NCBI GenBank assembly: GCA_045806525.1 | Contig: JBJMJD010000050.1 | Location: 1-64,000, forward strand | Source: JAICYJ01 sp045806525 | GTDB lineage: Bacteria > Actinomycetota > Thermoleophilia > Gaiellales > JAICJC01 | Length of the DNA: 64,000 bases | Reading direction: 5' to 3' | Part shown: positions 26,472-34,455 of the stretch, piece after piece | Layout of the letters: each line of letters starts with the position of its first letter | Position numbering within the stretch: position 1 is the first letter of the stretch | The notes under the pieces: generated by a model | What the model saw: only the letters and a program-made list of their open reading frames with translations | The model's database searches: none | Told to the model about the DNA's origin: nothing | Translations under genes and position numbers: made by a program

Positions 26472-27229
26472 CGCTTGCCGAACCGCCGCCGGCGCCTCGC
26501 ATAGGCCGACAGCGCTTCCGCCAGCTGCTCCTCGCCAAAGTCGGGCCAGTGGTCGGGCGTGAAGTGGTACTCCGCGTAGGCGGCCTGCCAGAGCAGGAAG
26601 TTGGACACGCGCAGCTCGCCGCTGGTGCGGATCACGAGGTCGGGGTCGGGCATCTCGGGAGCGTACAGATGTGCACGGAGGGCGGCCTCGTCGATTGCCT
26701 CGGCCGCAACGCCCTCCTCCACCAGCGCCCGCGCCGCCCGCACCAGCTCGTCGCGGCCGCCGTAGTCGAAGGCCACCCACAGGTCCAGGCGGGTGTTGTC
26801 GGCAGTGCGGCGCTCCATGTCGGTCATCAGCTCCAGCAGCGCCGGCGGACACCGGTCGCGACGGCCGACGAAGCGCACGCACACGCCCTGTCGATGGAGG
26901 TCCGGGAACTGGTCGCGGATGGTCTCGGTGAACAGCTCCATCAGGTCGTCCACCTCCTGCGCCGGCCGTCCCCAGTTCTCCGTCGAGAAGGCGTACACCG
27001 CCAGGCTGCGCACGCCCAGTCCGGGAGCCGACTCAACCGTCCGGCGCAGCGCGCGGGTGCCGGCGCGGTGACCGGCGATCGGCGGCAGCCCGCGCTGGCG
27101 GGCCCAGCGGCCGTTGCCGTCCATGATGATCGCCACCGACGTCGCGGAGTCGGGGAGCGACTGCTCGACTGACGCGACGCGCCGCAGCCGCAGCAAGCGG
27201 CGTAGGCGACCGACCGAGACGGCGGGCAT
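26468..27229 (-). CDS. uppS: undecaprenyl (polyprenyl) diphosphate synthase
   Basis: cis-Prenyltransferase that makes the lipid carrier for cell wall synthesis. The 253-residue protein has IIMDGNGRWARQRG with catalytic Asp, the GHRAG segment, FSTENWGRP and RTSGELRVSNFLLWQ. About 30 basic residues precede the core (RLRRLLRLRRVAS). The ATG chosen gives a normal family length. It leads uppS-cdsA; its upstream neighbour is the inserted cupin gene instead of frr. Confidence 0.95.
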   Translation of the reverse strand: MPAVSVGRLRRLLRLRRVASVEQSLPDSATSVAIIMDGNGRWARQRGLPPIAGHRAGTRALRRTVESAPGLGVRSLAVYAFSTENWGRPAQEVDDLMELFTETIRDQFPDLHRQGVCVRFVGRRDRCPPALLELMTDMERRTADNTRLDLWVAFDYGGRDELVRAARALVEEGVAAEAIDEAALRAHLYAPEMPDPDLVIRTSGELRVSNFLLWQAAYAEYHFTPDHWPDFGEEQLAEALSAYARRRRRFGKR

Positions 27230-27269
27230 CCAGGTATTCAAGCGGATCGCCGGTCGAACCGGCGCCGGA

Positions 27270-27668
27270 TCAGAACGGCCCGTGCGGCTTGTAGCCACCG
27301 GGTGGGCAGCCGACTGCGACGAACGAGAGCCCTTTCGCGCCGGCCATGGGACGGCGCGTGGTGCCGGCATCGAAGCGGATGAATGACCCGGCCCGCACCG
27401 GCACCTGCTCGCCGTCGACCAGCCAGTGGCCGTCGCCGGCGAACACGAACGCGACCTCCTCCTGGCCGGTGGACGACTCGTCGTGCTCCAGGCCACCCGC
27501 GCCGGGCGGCAGATCGAAGCGGTTGATGCCGAATGCCTCGACACCGAGGCCGCGGCGCACGAACCGCACCATGCCCCCCGGGCCGGCCGGGTCGATCTCG
27601 TCGCTGTGAATCACGCTGTAGGCCAACGTTCCCTCCGCGGTCGTTGTGTCGGGCCACAGTACCGCCAT
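27270..27668 (-). CDS. cupin domain protein
   Basis: 132 residues with one cupin barrel. Motif 1 is approximate (LEHDESSTGQEEVAFVFAGDG) and motif 2 is PVRAGSFIRFDAGTTRRP. The metal ligands are only partly conserved, so a binding rather than catalytic role is possible. It lies 20 bp from, and divergent to, an amidinohydrolase-fold gene; the pair interrupts the conserved frr-uppS order, so a joint function is likely but unknown. Confidence 0.75.
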   Translation of the reverse strand: MAVLWPDTTTAEGTLAYSVIHSDEIDPAGPGGMVRFVRRGLGVEAFGINRFDLPPGAGGLEHDESSTGQEEVAFVFAGDGHWLVDGEQVPVRAGSFIRFDAGTTRRPMAGAKGLSFVAVGCPPGGYKPHGPF

Positions 27669-27676
27669 CCACGCGG

Positions 27677-27682
27677 TAGGCT
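27677..27682 (+). promoter_or_regulatory. -10-like TAGGCT, amidinohydrolase gene
   Basis: TAGGCT 6 nt before the GTG, inside the 20-bp gap to the divergent cupin gene. Confidence 0.4.
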
Positions 27683-27688
27683 CGGCCG

Positions 27689-28684
27689 GTGAGCGGCGGG
27701 TACCCCTTCGGCTATCACCTCACCAGGTTGCGCGGCGACGACGGCACGCCGTTCGCCGATCCGGCTGAGCAGGAGCGGGTGTGGGGACGCCCATGGGGCG
27801 CTGCCGACGAGGTCGGCCGGCTGCGGATGGCGCTGGTGCGCAGGCCCCGCGGCGAGTTCGCCGCCGTGCGTGCCGACTGCTGGGACGAGGACTGCGGCGC
27901 GCTGGTCGATCCGGACGGGCTCTGGTACTGGGAGGACCGGACAGCGCCCGACCTGGCGCTGGTGGACGCCCAGCACGCGGCGCTGGTCGCGGCGCTCGAG
28001 GCGGAGCGCGTCGAGGTAGTCGAGGTGCAGGGCGATCTCCCGACACACATCACGACGCCGATCTACACGCGCGACCCGCTGATTACGGTGCCGGGCGGGG
28101 CCATCGTCGGACGGCTGGAGCCGTACAAGCGCCGCGGCGAGGAGGCGCTGGTGACGCGGACGCTGGCAGCGCTGGGGATGCCGATCCTGGCAACGGTGCA
28201 CGGGCGCGGGCTGATGGAGGGCGGCAGCTTCGTCAAGCTGACGCCGGCGGTGGCCGCGTTCGGGACGTCGTTCCGCTGTAACGACGAGGCCGCCCGGCAG
28301 CTGGAGGCGGCGCTGCGGCCGCTCGGCATCGAGCTGATCGTGGTGCCCCTGTCGCCGTACTCGATCCACATCGACGGGCACATCGGGATGATCGCGCCCG
28401 ACCTGGCGCTGATCGACCCGCTGGGGCTGCCCTGGTGGTTCGTCGATCGGCTGCATGGGCTCGGCATAGAGACCGTGCCATGCGTGCCCGGCGAGGAGTG
28501 GGCGATCAACTCGCTGGCGCTGGCGCCGCGGCGGATGCTGATGTGCGAAGGCTTCCCGCAGACGATCGACCGGCTTTCGGCGCACGGCGTCAACGTCGTG
28601 ACGGTGCCCTACGCGGAGATCCAGAAGGGCGGCGGCGGGGTGCACTGCTCCACGATGGAGCTGGTGCGCGACACCGCTGGCTGA
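27689..28684 (+). CDS. amidinotransferase/DDAH-family hydrolase
   Basis: A 331-residue protein of the guanidine-modifying (arginine deiminase/dimethylargininase) fold. Family marks are TPIYTRDPLITVPGGA, GLMEGGSFVKL, the catalytic His in HIDGHIGMI and the nucleophilic Cys near the C-terminus in GGGGVHCSTMEL. It would hydrolyse or transfer an amidino group from arginine or a related compound; the substrate is not readable. Starts at GTG. Its placement with the cupin inside the ribosomal/isoprenoid cluster suggests insertion. Confidence 0.82.
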   Translation: MSGGYPFGYHLTRLRGDDGTPFADPAEQERVWGRPWGAADEVGRLRMALVRRPRGEFAAVRADCWDEDCGALVDPDGLWYWEDRTAPDLALVDAQHAALVAALEAERVEVVEVQGDLPTHITTPIYTRDPLITVPGGAIVGRLEPYKRRGEEALVTRTLAALGMPILATVHGRGLMEGGSFVKLTPAVAAFGTSFRCNDEAARQLEAALRPLGIELIVVPLSPYSIHIDGHIGMIAPDLALIDPLGLPWWFVDRLHGLGIETVPCVPGEEWAINSLALAPRRMLMCEGFPQTIDRLSAHGVNVVTVPYAEIQKGGGGVHCSTMELVRDTAG

Positions 28685-28709
28685 GCACACAGACAGACCG
28701 TGGGCTGCC

Positions 28710-29267
28710 TCAGACCTCCATGATCTCGGCCTCTTTGGCCTTCAGCGCGGCGTCGATCGCCGCCACGTGCTCGTCGGTCACCTTCTGCAGCCGCTCCTCG
28801 GCGCGGTGGACGTCGTCCGCCCCCGTCTCGCCGTTCTTCTCGGCCTCCTTGAGGTGATGCTGGGCGTCGCGGCGCACGTTGCGGGCGGCCACGCGGCCCT
28901 CCTCCGCCAGGTGCCGCACCTGCTTGACCAGCTCCTTGCGGCGCTCCTCGGTGAGCTGCGGGATCGGCAGGCGGATCAGCTGGCCGTCGTTGTTGGGCGT
29001 CAGCCCCAGGTCCGACTCCATGATGGCCTTCTCGATGTCCCTCATCACGCCCTTGTCGAACGGCGTGATCGTCAGCAGCCGCGGCTCCGGCACGCTGATC
29101 GTGGCCAGCTGGTTGATCGGCATCTTCGTCCCGTACGCACTGACGTTGATGCGCTCCAGCAGCGCGGCCGACGCGCGACCGGTGCGGATGGTCGTGAACT
29201 CGTGACGGGTCGCCTCGACGGACTTGTCCATCCGCCGAGCCGCATCCTTCAGCACGTCGTCGATCAT
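28710..29267 (-). CDS. frr: ribosome recycling factor
   Basis: Splits post-termination ribosomes with EF-G. 185 residues with the conserved N-terminus DAARRMDKSVEATRHEFTTIRTGRASAALLERI, given here only to show type by its parts (TIRTGRAS), and the C-terminal EERRKELVKQVRHLAEEGR. The ATG overlaps the pyrH stop (ATGA), as last gene of rpsB-tsf-pyrH-frr. Confidence 0.97.
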   Translation of the reverse strand: MIDDVLKDAARRMDKSVEATRHEFTTIRTGRASAALLERINVSAYGTKMPINQLATISVPEPRLLTITPFDKGVMRDIEKAIMESDLGLTPNNDGQLIRLPIPQLTEERRKELVKQVRHLAEEGRVAARNVRRDAQHHLKEAEKNGETGADDVHRAEERLQKVTDEHVAAIDAALKAKEAEIMEV

Positions 29268-30016
29268 GGTGTGACCTGCACCGGAAGACCTCCAGGGACG
29301 CTCGAGATGATGGTTCCGAGCCGCTCGCCCCGCGCGATGCGGGCGATGTTGTGCTCGTCGTCGAGATTAAACACGTACAGCGGCAGCGCGTTGTCCATGC
29401 ACAGCGACAGGGCGGTCGTGTCCATCACCTTCAGCCCCCGCTCGATCGCCTCGATGTGAGTGATCTGGGGGATCAGCCGCGCCTGCGGGTTTGTGCGGGG
29501 ATCGTCGTCCAGCACGCCGTCCACGCCGTTCTTGCCCATCAGGATCGCCTGGGCGCCGATCTCCAGCGCCCGCAGCGCGGCCGCCGTATCGGTCGTGAAG
29601 AACGGGTTGCCGGTGCCGGCCGCGAAGATCACCACGCGCCCCTTCTCGAGGTGGCGGATGGCGCGGCGGCGGATGTAGGGCTCGGCCACCTCCGACACGT
29701 CGATCGCCGACATCACCCGCGTGAAGACGCCCAGCTGCTCGAGCGCGTCCTGCACGGTGAGGGCGTTCAACACCGTGGCCAGCATGCCCGCGTAGTCGGC
29801 GGTCGCCCGGTCCATGCCGCGCGCCGCCTCCTGCGTGCCGCGCAGGATGTTGCCGCCTCCCACCACGATCGCCATCTCGACGCCGGTCTCGACCACCTCC
29901 CCCACCGCCCGCGCGACAGCCGCGATCCGCTCCGGCGCCTGCCCGTACTCGCGGTCGCCCATCAGGGCCTCGCCGGACAGCTTCAGGAGCACCCGCTCAA
30001 AGGCCGGCTCGGTCAC
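29264..30016 (-). CDS. pyrH: UMP kinase
   Basis: Phosphorylates UMP to UDP. The 250-residue amino-acid-kinase-fold protein has LLKLSGEALMG near the start, VVGGGNILRG, DYAGMLATVLNAL and FAAGTGNPFFTTDTAA. It starts at a GTG overlapping the tsf stop (GTGA). Confidence 0.97.
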   Translation of the reverse strand: MTEPAFERVLLKLSGEALMGDREYGQAPERIAAVARAVGEVVETGVEMAIVVGGGNILRGTQEAARGMDRATADYAGMLATVLNALTVQDALEQLGVFTRVMSAIDVSEVAEPYIRRRAIRHLEKGRVVIFAAGTGNPFFTTDTAAALRALEIGAQAILMGKNGVDGVLDDDPRTNPQARLIPQITHIEAIERGLKVMDTTALSLCMDNALPLYVFNLDDEHNIARIARGERLGTIISSVPGGLPVQVTP

Positions 30017-30633
30017 TCCTCGCCCACCTCGAAGCGCGCGAAGCGCTTGATCTCGATGTTCTCCCCGATGGTGGCCGACAGCTCGGCCCGCAGCGTCTCG
30101 ATCGTCTTGCCGTCGTGCTCGGGCTTGATCGACGGCTGCTTCAGCAGCACCGTGTCGACCAGCGACTTGTTCCACATGCCCTCGGCGATCTTGTCCAGCA
30201 TGTTCTCGGGCTTGCCCTCGTTCGCAGCCTTGCCGCGGAAGGTGTCGATCTCGGCTGCGCGGAACGCGTCGGGGATCTCGTCCTCGGACACGAACTGCAG
30301 CGAGCGTCCGGCCGCGACCTGCAGCGCCACGTCGCGGGCGAACGCCTTGAATGTGTCGTTGCGGGCGACGAAGTCGGTCTCACAGCCGACCTCGACCATC
30401 GCGCCGATGGTGCCTGTGGCGTGGACGTAGCTCTCGACCACGCCGGCGCCGGTGCCGCGGCCGGCGCGCTTGCCAGCGGCCGCCAGGCCCTTCTCGCGCA
30501 GCCACTTCTTGGCCGCGTCCATGTCGCCGGCCGCCTCCTCCAGGGCGCGCTTGCAGTCCATCATCCCCGCCTGCGTCTGCTCGCGGAGCTCCTTCACCTC
30601 GGCCGCTGACGGCCTGTATGCCACGTCGCTCAC
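30013..30633 (-). CDS. tsf: elongation factor Ts
   Basis: Nucleotide exchange factor for EF-Tu. 206 residues, the short form of the family. It has an N-terminal UBA-like helix bundle (VKELREQTQAGMMDCKRALEE), KGLAAAGKRAGR, and the EF-Tu contact motif VEVGCETDFVARND. GTG start overlapping rpsB. Confidence 0.97.
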   Translation of the reverse strand: MSDVAYRPSAAEVKELREQTQAGMMDCKRALEEAAGDMDAAKKWLREKGLAAAGKRAGRGTGAGVVESYVHATGTIGAMVEVGCETDFVARNDTFKAFARDVALQVAAGRSLQFVSEDEIPDAFRAAEIDTFRGKAANEGKPENMLDKIAEGMWNKSLVDTVLLKQPSIKPEHDGKTIETLRAELSATIGENIEIKRFARFEVGEE

Positions 30634-31517
30634 GATGCATCCTCGCTGCTCGTCGTCTCCTGCTCGGCCGCGACCGCGACCGGCGCCTCCTCGGCGGCGG
30701 GCTGGTCCTCGCTGCCGCTCGCCGCGGCCTCAGCTTCAGCCGCGGCCGCCGCGGCCGCCTCCGCCTCCGCCGCAGCCGCCTCCTCGGCCGCACGGCGTGC
30801 CGCCTCGGCCTCCATCTCCGCGGCCCGCACTTTCAGCTGGCCCTCGGCGACGGCGTCGGCCAACACTCGCACGATCAGGCCGGTGGAGCGGATCGCGTCG
30901 TCGTTTCCCGGGACGATGAAGTCGGCGTCGTCGGGGTCGCAGTTGGTGTCGACCAGGCCGATCACCGTGATGCCCAGCCGGCGCGCCTCGCGCACGGCCA
31001 GGGCCTCCTTCTTCATATCGATCACGACCACCGCGTCGGGCAGCTTGCGCGTGTCGGCCAGGCCGCCAAGGTTGGTCTCGAGCTTTTCGAGCTCGGCGAT
31101 GGTGCTCTGACGCTCCTTGGAGGGCAGCAGCTCGAGCTGGCCCTCGGCCTTCTGCCGGCGCAGCTCGTGCAGCGCGGCGATGCGATCCTGGATGGTGCGG
31201 TAGTTCGTGAGCAAGCCGCCCAGCCAGCGGTGGTTGACGTAGGGCTGCCCCACCCGGCGGGCCTGCTCCTCGATGGCGTCCTGGGCCTGCTTCTTGGTGC
31301 CCACGAACAGCACCGTGCCGTTGCGCTCGGCGATGTTGCGGACGTAGTCGTAAGCGTCCTGCAGCATCACGATCGACTGCTGCAGGTCGATGATGTAGAT
31401 GCCGCCGCGCTCGCCGAAGATGAAGCGGCGCATCTTCGGGTTCCAGCGCCGTGTCTGGTGGCCGAAGTGGACGCCGGCCTCCAGCAGCTCTCGCATGGTG
31501 ACTGCGGTTGTGGGCAC
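30630..31517 (-). CDS. rpsB: 30S ribosomal protein S2 with an Ala/Glu-rich C-terminal tail
   Basis: The S2 core is standard: MRELLEAGVHFGHQTRRW at the start, FVGTKKQAQD, VNHRWLGGLLTN and VIDMKKEALAVREARR. After about residue 230 comes a tail of about 70 residues made almost only of Ala, Glu, Ser and Thr, absent from the E. coli protein. Start: GTG, fixed by a strong Shine-Dalgarno 7 nt upstream. 295 residues. First gene of rpsB-tsf-pyrH-frr, with a leader of roughly 125 nt. Confidence 0.96.
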   Translation of the reverse strand: MPTTAVTMRELLEAGVHFGHQTRRWNPKMRRFIFGERGGIYIIDLQQSIVMLQDAYDYVRNIAERNGTVLFVGTKKQAQDAIEEQARRVGQPYVNHRWLGGLLTNYRTIQDRIAALHELRRQKAEGQLELLPSKERQSTIAELEKLETNLGGLADTRKLPDAVVVIDMKKEALAVREARRLGITVIGLVDTNCDPDDADFIVPGNDDAIRSTGLIVRVLADAVAEGQLKVRAAEMEAEAARRAAEEAAAAEAEAAAAAAAEAEAAASGSEDQPAAEEAPVAVAAEQETTSSEDAS

Positions 31518-31654
31518 GCAATCGCCTCCTTGAAACATGGTTGATGGGTATGTAGCCGGCGGAGACGACCGGAGCCTCGCAGCTGCGCAGAGGCACCACC
31601 GGGCGACTGTTGCCCGCCGGGGAGAGGGTTGACGAACGGAAACGCCCGTCGATT
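31518..31654 (-). promoter_or_regulatory. rpsB 5' leader with possible -10 TAGAAT and hairpin
   Basis: A 137-bp region without a gene. TAGAAT (31652-31657) overlaps the rluD stop and would give a leader of about 125 nt. Inside it CGGGC/GCCCG (31600-31616) forms a short stem with a 7-nt loop. S2 operons are autoregulated through their leaders in other bacteria, so an autoregulatory leader is plausible; the structure here is not matched to a known family. Confidence 0.4.
31525..31531 (-). promoter_or_regulatory. Shine-Dalgarno AAGGAGG, rpsB
   Basis: AAGGAGG 7 nt before GTG 31517. It fixes the rpsB start and sets this gene apart from the many leaderless-looking genes nearby. Confidence 0.85.
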
Positions 31655-32572
31655 CTAGCCGAAACCCGGTTGCGCCCGGACCGCGCCGCCCTGCGCCAGC
31701 TCAAGCGCCGCCGACAGGTCGGGCGGCAGCGGCGAGCCGACGTCGATCTGCTCGCCGCTCCACGGATGCGGGAACCGCAGCCGCGCGGCGTGCAGGAACT
31801 GGCGCTCGAGGCCGAGCTCGGGGCCGTGCCCGTAGACGCGGTCGCCCACCACCGGGCAGCCGATCGCCGCCAGGTGCACGCGGATCTGATGGGTGCGGCC
31901 GGTCTCGAGCTCCACATCCAGCAACGTGCGGCCCTCGCACAGCTCCGCGATCGTGAAGTGGGTGACGGCCGGCCTGGCCACATCCGAGTCGAGCGAGACG
32001 CGGGTCGGATCGCGCCGGTCGCGGCCGATCGGCGCCTCGATGGTGCCGCGGCGCGAGGCCGGGCGGCCGCGCACCAGCGCCGTGTAGCTGCGGTGGATGC
32101 GCCGCCGGCGCAGGAGCGACTGCAACCGCGCCAGGGTGCGGTCGTCGCGCGCGACCACCAGCAGGCCGGAGGTGTCGCGATCGAGCCGGTGCACGATCCC
32201 CGGCCGCGGGCCCTCGCCGCCGATCTCGTGCAGCAGGCCGTGCACCAGCGTCGGCCCGGCGTATCCCGGCACCGGGTGCACGAGCAGCCCGGCCGGCTTG
32301 TCGACCACCAGCAGGTGGTGGTCTCGGTAGACCACAGGGATGTCCATCTGCTGGGGCACCAGCTCGGACATGACCGGCTCCGGCGCAGGGAACGAGACCG
32401 TCTGGCCGGCCGCGAGCTTGTGCGACTTGGGCCGGGAGCGGCCGTCCACCATGACCGCGCCGGTCTCGATCAAGCGCTCGGCGGCAGCGCGCGATCCGAC
32501 CTCCTCCAGCGACGCCAGGAACCGGTCGAGACGGCCGCCGACGGCGTCGTCCGGCACCGTCAGCGAGTGCAT
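31655..32572 (-). CDS. rluD: 23S rRNA pseudouridine synthase, RluA/RluD family
   Basis: 305 residues: N-terminal S4-like domain (GGRLDRFLASLEEVGSRAAAE) and the RluA-type catalytic HRLDRDTSGLLVVAR, then ETGRTHQIRVHL. Its ATG shares one base with the lspA stop (TGATG). lspA-rluD is a very common pair. The modified positions are inferred only from the family. Confidence 0.94.
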   Translation of the reverse strand: MHSLTVPDDAVGGRLDRFLASLEEVGSRAAAERLIETGAVMVDGRSRPKSHKLAAGQTVSFPAPEPVMSELVPQQMDIPVVYRDHHLLVVDKPAGLLVHPVPGYAGPTLVHGLLHEIGGEGPRPGIVHRLDRDTSGLLVVARDDRTLARLQSLLRRRRIHRSYTALVRGRPASRRGTIEAPIGRDRRDPTRVSLDSDVARPAVTHFTIAELCEGRTLLDVELETGRTHQIRVHLAAIGCPVVGDRVYGHGPELGLERQFLHAARLRFPHPWSGEQIDVGSPLPPDLSAALELAQGGAVRAQPGFG

Positions 32573-33105
32573 CAGAACAGCCCGCCGGGTGGGCCGCCCG
32601 GCGCGGCGGAGGCGCGATGGTCGAGCCGGCCCAGCCCTACCAGCAGCAGCACCACGCCGACCACGATGAAGCAGTCGGCCAGGTTGAACGTGGGCCAGTG
32701 CGAGACGTGGATGAAGTCGGTGACGTAGCCGTTGGTGATGCGGTCGAACAGGTTCGACACGCTGCCGCCGATCAGGAAGCCGAGCGCGACCGGGAACAGC
32801 ACGTGGCGCGAGCCCGATTTCGCGAAGTGGGCCAGCATCCAGACCACCGCCAGCGCCGTCAGCAGGGACACCAGCTCCAGCCGGCCGGGGAAGATGCCGA
32901 ACGCGATGCCGGTGTTGCGCAGGTGCGTGATCTCCAGGAAGGGCAGCACCCGGTGGCCGTCACCGAGCGCGATCCGGTCGACGATCAGGTGCTTGGTGAC
33001 CTGGTCCGCGACGACGACGGCGGCAGCCACGGCCAGCAGGCCCGCCCACTGCAACGAGCCCGCGGAGCGCGGCGACGGCTCCAGCGGGGGGAGTTGCTCG
33101 ATCAG
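32572..33105 (-). CDS. lspA: lipoprotein signal peptidase (signal peptidase II)
   Basis: Membrane aspartic protease that cleaves lipoprotein signal peptides. Four hydrophobic segments and the two catalytic Asp motifs are present: SNLFDRITNGYVTDFI and FNLADCFIVVG; NTGIAFGIF also matches. The start is uncertain. CTG at 33105 forms a CTGA overlap with the dksA stop and has GAGGA about 8 nt upstream; TTG at 33054 would give a 160-residue protein of usual length but leaves a gap and has no Shine-Dalgarno. Confidence 0.92.
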   Translation of the reverse strand: MIEQLPPLEPSPRSAGSLQWAGLLAVAAAVVVADQVTKHLIVDRIALGDGHRVLPFLEITHLRNTGIAFGIFPGRLELVSLLTALAVVWMLAHFAKSGSRHVLFPVALGFLIGGSVSNLFDRITNGYVTDFIHVSHWPTFNLADCFIVVGVVLLLVGLGRLDHRASAAPGGPPGGLF

Positions 33106-33464
33106 CCCCGTTCCTCGAGCCGTTTGCACTCGATGCACTTGGTCGCGTATGGCAGCGCCTCCAGCCGCTCCTCCGAGATCGGTTCGGTGCAGCGCTCGCA
33201 CCTGCCATAGGAGCCGGCTTCGATCCTGCCGAGCGCGGCGTCGATGCGGGCCAGCAGGTGCTCGGCGTTGTCCTCGAGCGACTGCTCGATCTCGCGGTCG
33301 ACGGTCTCGCTGGCGCTGTCGGCCAGGTGCGAGTCGTTGCCGTCCTCGTCGGTCTGATCCTCGAGCGAGTGCGACAGATCGTCCTGGAGGGCCTGCATCT
33401 CCGAGGTCACGCGATGGCGCTCCGCCAGCAGCCGGTCACGAGCGGAATCGATGTCGACAGTCAT
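33102..33464 (-). CDS. dksA: DksA/TraR-type C4 zinc-finger protein
   Basis: 120 residues: coiled-coil region followed by the zinc finger CERCTEP...KCIECK (two CxxC pairs 17 residues apart). DksA-type proteins bind in the RNA polymerase secondary channel. The acidic tip of the E. coli coiled coil is not clearly present, so whether it acts with ppGpp is open. Start: ATG with AGGAGGT 6 nt upstream, in preference to an earlier in-frame start. It sits upstream of lspA-rluD, its usual place in actinobacteria. Confidence 0.88.
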   Translation of the reverse strand: MTVDIDSARDRLLAERHRVTSEMQALQDDLSHSLEDQTDEDGNDSHLADSASETVDREIEQSLEDNAEHLLARIDAALGRIEAGSYGRCERCTEPISEERLEALPYATKCIECKRLEERG

Positions 33465-33470
33465 GCCCCC

Positions 33471-33477
33471 ACCTCCT
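33471..33477 (-). promoter_or_regulatory. Shine-Dalgarno AGGAGGT, dksA
   Basis: AGGAGGT 6 nt before ATG 33464; it decides the start codon. Confidence 0.8.
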
Positions 33478-33502
33478 GCCACGGCTTGCGCCCGTCAGCG
33501 TA

Positions 33503-33531
33503 GCGCCCGGCGGTTGCCGAGCGGCGGGCGC
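33503..33531. repeat. inverted repeat in the dksA leader
   Basis: GCGCCCG and CGGGCGC with 15 nt between, within the predicted 139-nt leader of dksA. A T-run is lacking. It may be a leader structure or a weak terminator. Confidence 0.4.
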
Positions 33532-33609
33532 CGGGTGAGACGCGGAGCGAAAATCGGGTACGGGTGAGGGTCACGACGGGGCTGGCGAGGGATGCTCAAA
33601 CCAGCGCCC

Positions 33610-33615
33610 AGTATA
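33610..33615 (-). promoter_or_regulatory. -10 element TATACT, dksA-lspA-rluD
   Basis: TATACT matches the consensus at five of six positions. A start near 33603 would give a leader of about 139 nt before dksA. The -35 region (GTCTTC at 17 bp) is weak. Confidence 0.5.
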
Positions 33616-33637
33616 GCCAGGGCGGGTCGTCCGAAGA

Positions 33638-33651
33638 CCGCCGCAAGGCGG
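33638..33651. terminator. hairpin after divIVA
   Basis: CCGCC and GGCGG around a 4-nt loop, two bases past the divIVA stop. On the minus strand it is followed by TCTT. A weak terminator for divIVA, just ahead of the dksA promoter. Confidence 0.45.
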
Positions 33652-33652
33652 C

Positions 33653-34138
33653 CTATCCAGCCACGGTCAGCTCGCCGGCGGGCTCGGCGATCATCTCCTC
33701 ATGGTCGCGCACCGACTGCAGGGTGGTGCCCAGCAGCGTTCGCAGCCGCGTGCGGAATCGCCGCTCGTCGGCACGCAGGCGCTCGACCTCGCGCCGCACC
33801 TGCTCGCGTTCGGCGTAGGTCTTGTGGATGATCTCGCGTGCGCGCGCCTCGGCCTCGCGGACGATCAGCTCGGCGTCACGGCCGGCGGCCGCGCGCAGCT
33901 CGTCGGCCGTGCGCTGGGCCGTCACGAGCGCGTCGCGCATCGCGTGCTCGGTGTCGCGGAGCTCGCCCAGCGAGGTCTCCAGCTCGTGTACCCGGTCCTC
34001 CAGGTCGGCGCGGTCGCGCCACACGGTCTCGAACGCGGAGGTGGCGTGGGTCATGATCTCGTCGACTTCGGAGACGCGGTAGCCGATGAACGTCCGCTTG
34101 GGACGCTGGTGCCTGAGTTCTGCGGGTGAGAGAGACAT
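33653..34138 (-). CDS. divIVA: DivIVA-domain cell division/polar growth protein
   Basis: 161 residues. The start contains the DivIVA lipid-binding pattern (KRTFIGYRVSEVDEIM), followed by a long coiled coil rich in Glu, Arg and Ala (about 45-135). It lies in the sepF-proC-yggT-divIVA order typical of Gram-positive division clusters. It may be a short DivIVA paralogue (SepIVA/Wag31-like); the sequence does not decide between them. Confidence 0.88.
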   Translation of the reverse strand: MSLSPAELRHQRPKRTFIGYRVSEVDEIMTHATSAFETVWRDRADLEDRVHELETSLGELRDTEHAMRDALVTAQRTADELRAAAGRDAELIVREAEARAREIIHKTYAEREQVRREVERLRADERRFRTRLRTLLGTTLQSVRDHEEMIAEPAGELTVAG

Positions 34139-34173
34139 GCCATCCGGTTTCGACGACCGCGCCCCCAGTCCTG

Positions 34174-34449
34174 CTACTCCAGGTTGGTCAGGATGTTGGC
34201 GAGGATCTGGTAGACCAGGCCCAGCACGATCAGCGCCACGATCGGCGACAGGTCGAACGCGCCGATCGGCGGGATCATGCGGCGAAACAGCCCCAGGTAG
34301 GGCTCGACCGTGTCGTGCAGGAACGTCCGCACCCGGCCGATCCACACGTTGTAGGGCAGCTGCACCCACGACATGATGATGTAGAGCAGGATCAGGATCG
34401 TGTACACGTAGTACAGAGCCGTCAGGAAGCTGACGAGGGTGGAGATCAC
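34174..34449 (-). CDS. yggT: YggT family membrane protein
   Basis: 91 residues with two long hydrophobic segments (SFLTALYYVYTILILLYIIM and LSPIVALIVLGLVYQILANI) around a basic loop with RRMIPPIG. This is the YggT/YlmG pattern found next to sepF and divIVA. Starts at GTG; TAGGCT lies 8 nt upstream, overlapping the proC stop. Confidence 0.92.
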   Translation of the reverse strand: MISTLVSFLTALYYVYTILILLYIIMSWVQLPYNVWIGRVRTFLHDTVEPYLGLFRRMIPPIGAFDLSPIVALIVLGLVYQILANILTNLE

Positions 34450-34455
34450 GGCCGG

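Noticed and set aside
27270..28684. Mobile element carrying the amidinohydrolase/cupin genes
   Set aside because: No transposase, integrase, terminal repeats or target duplication is visible, and the base composition matches the neighbours.
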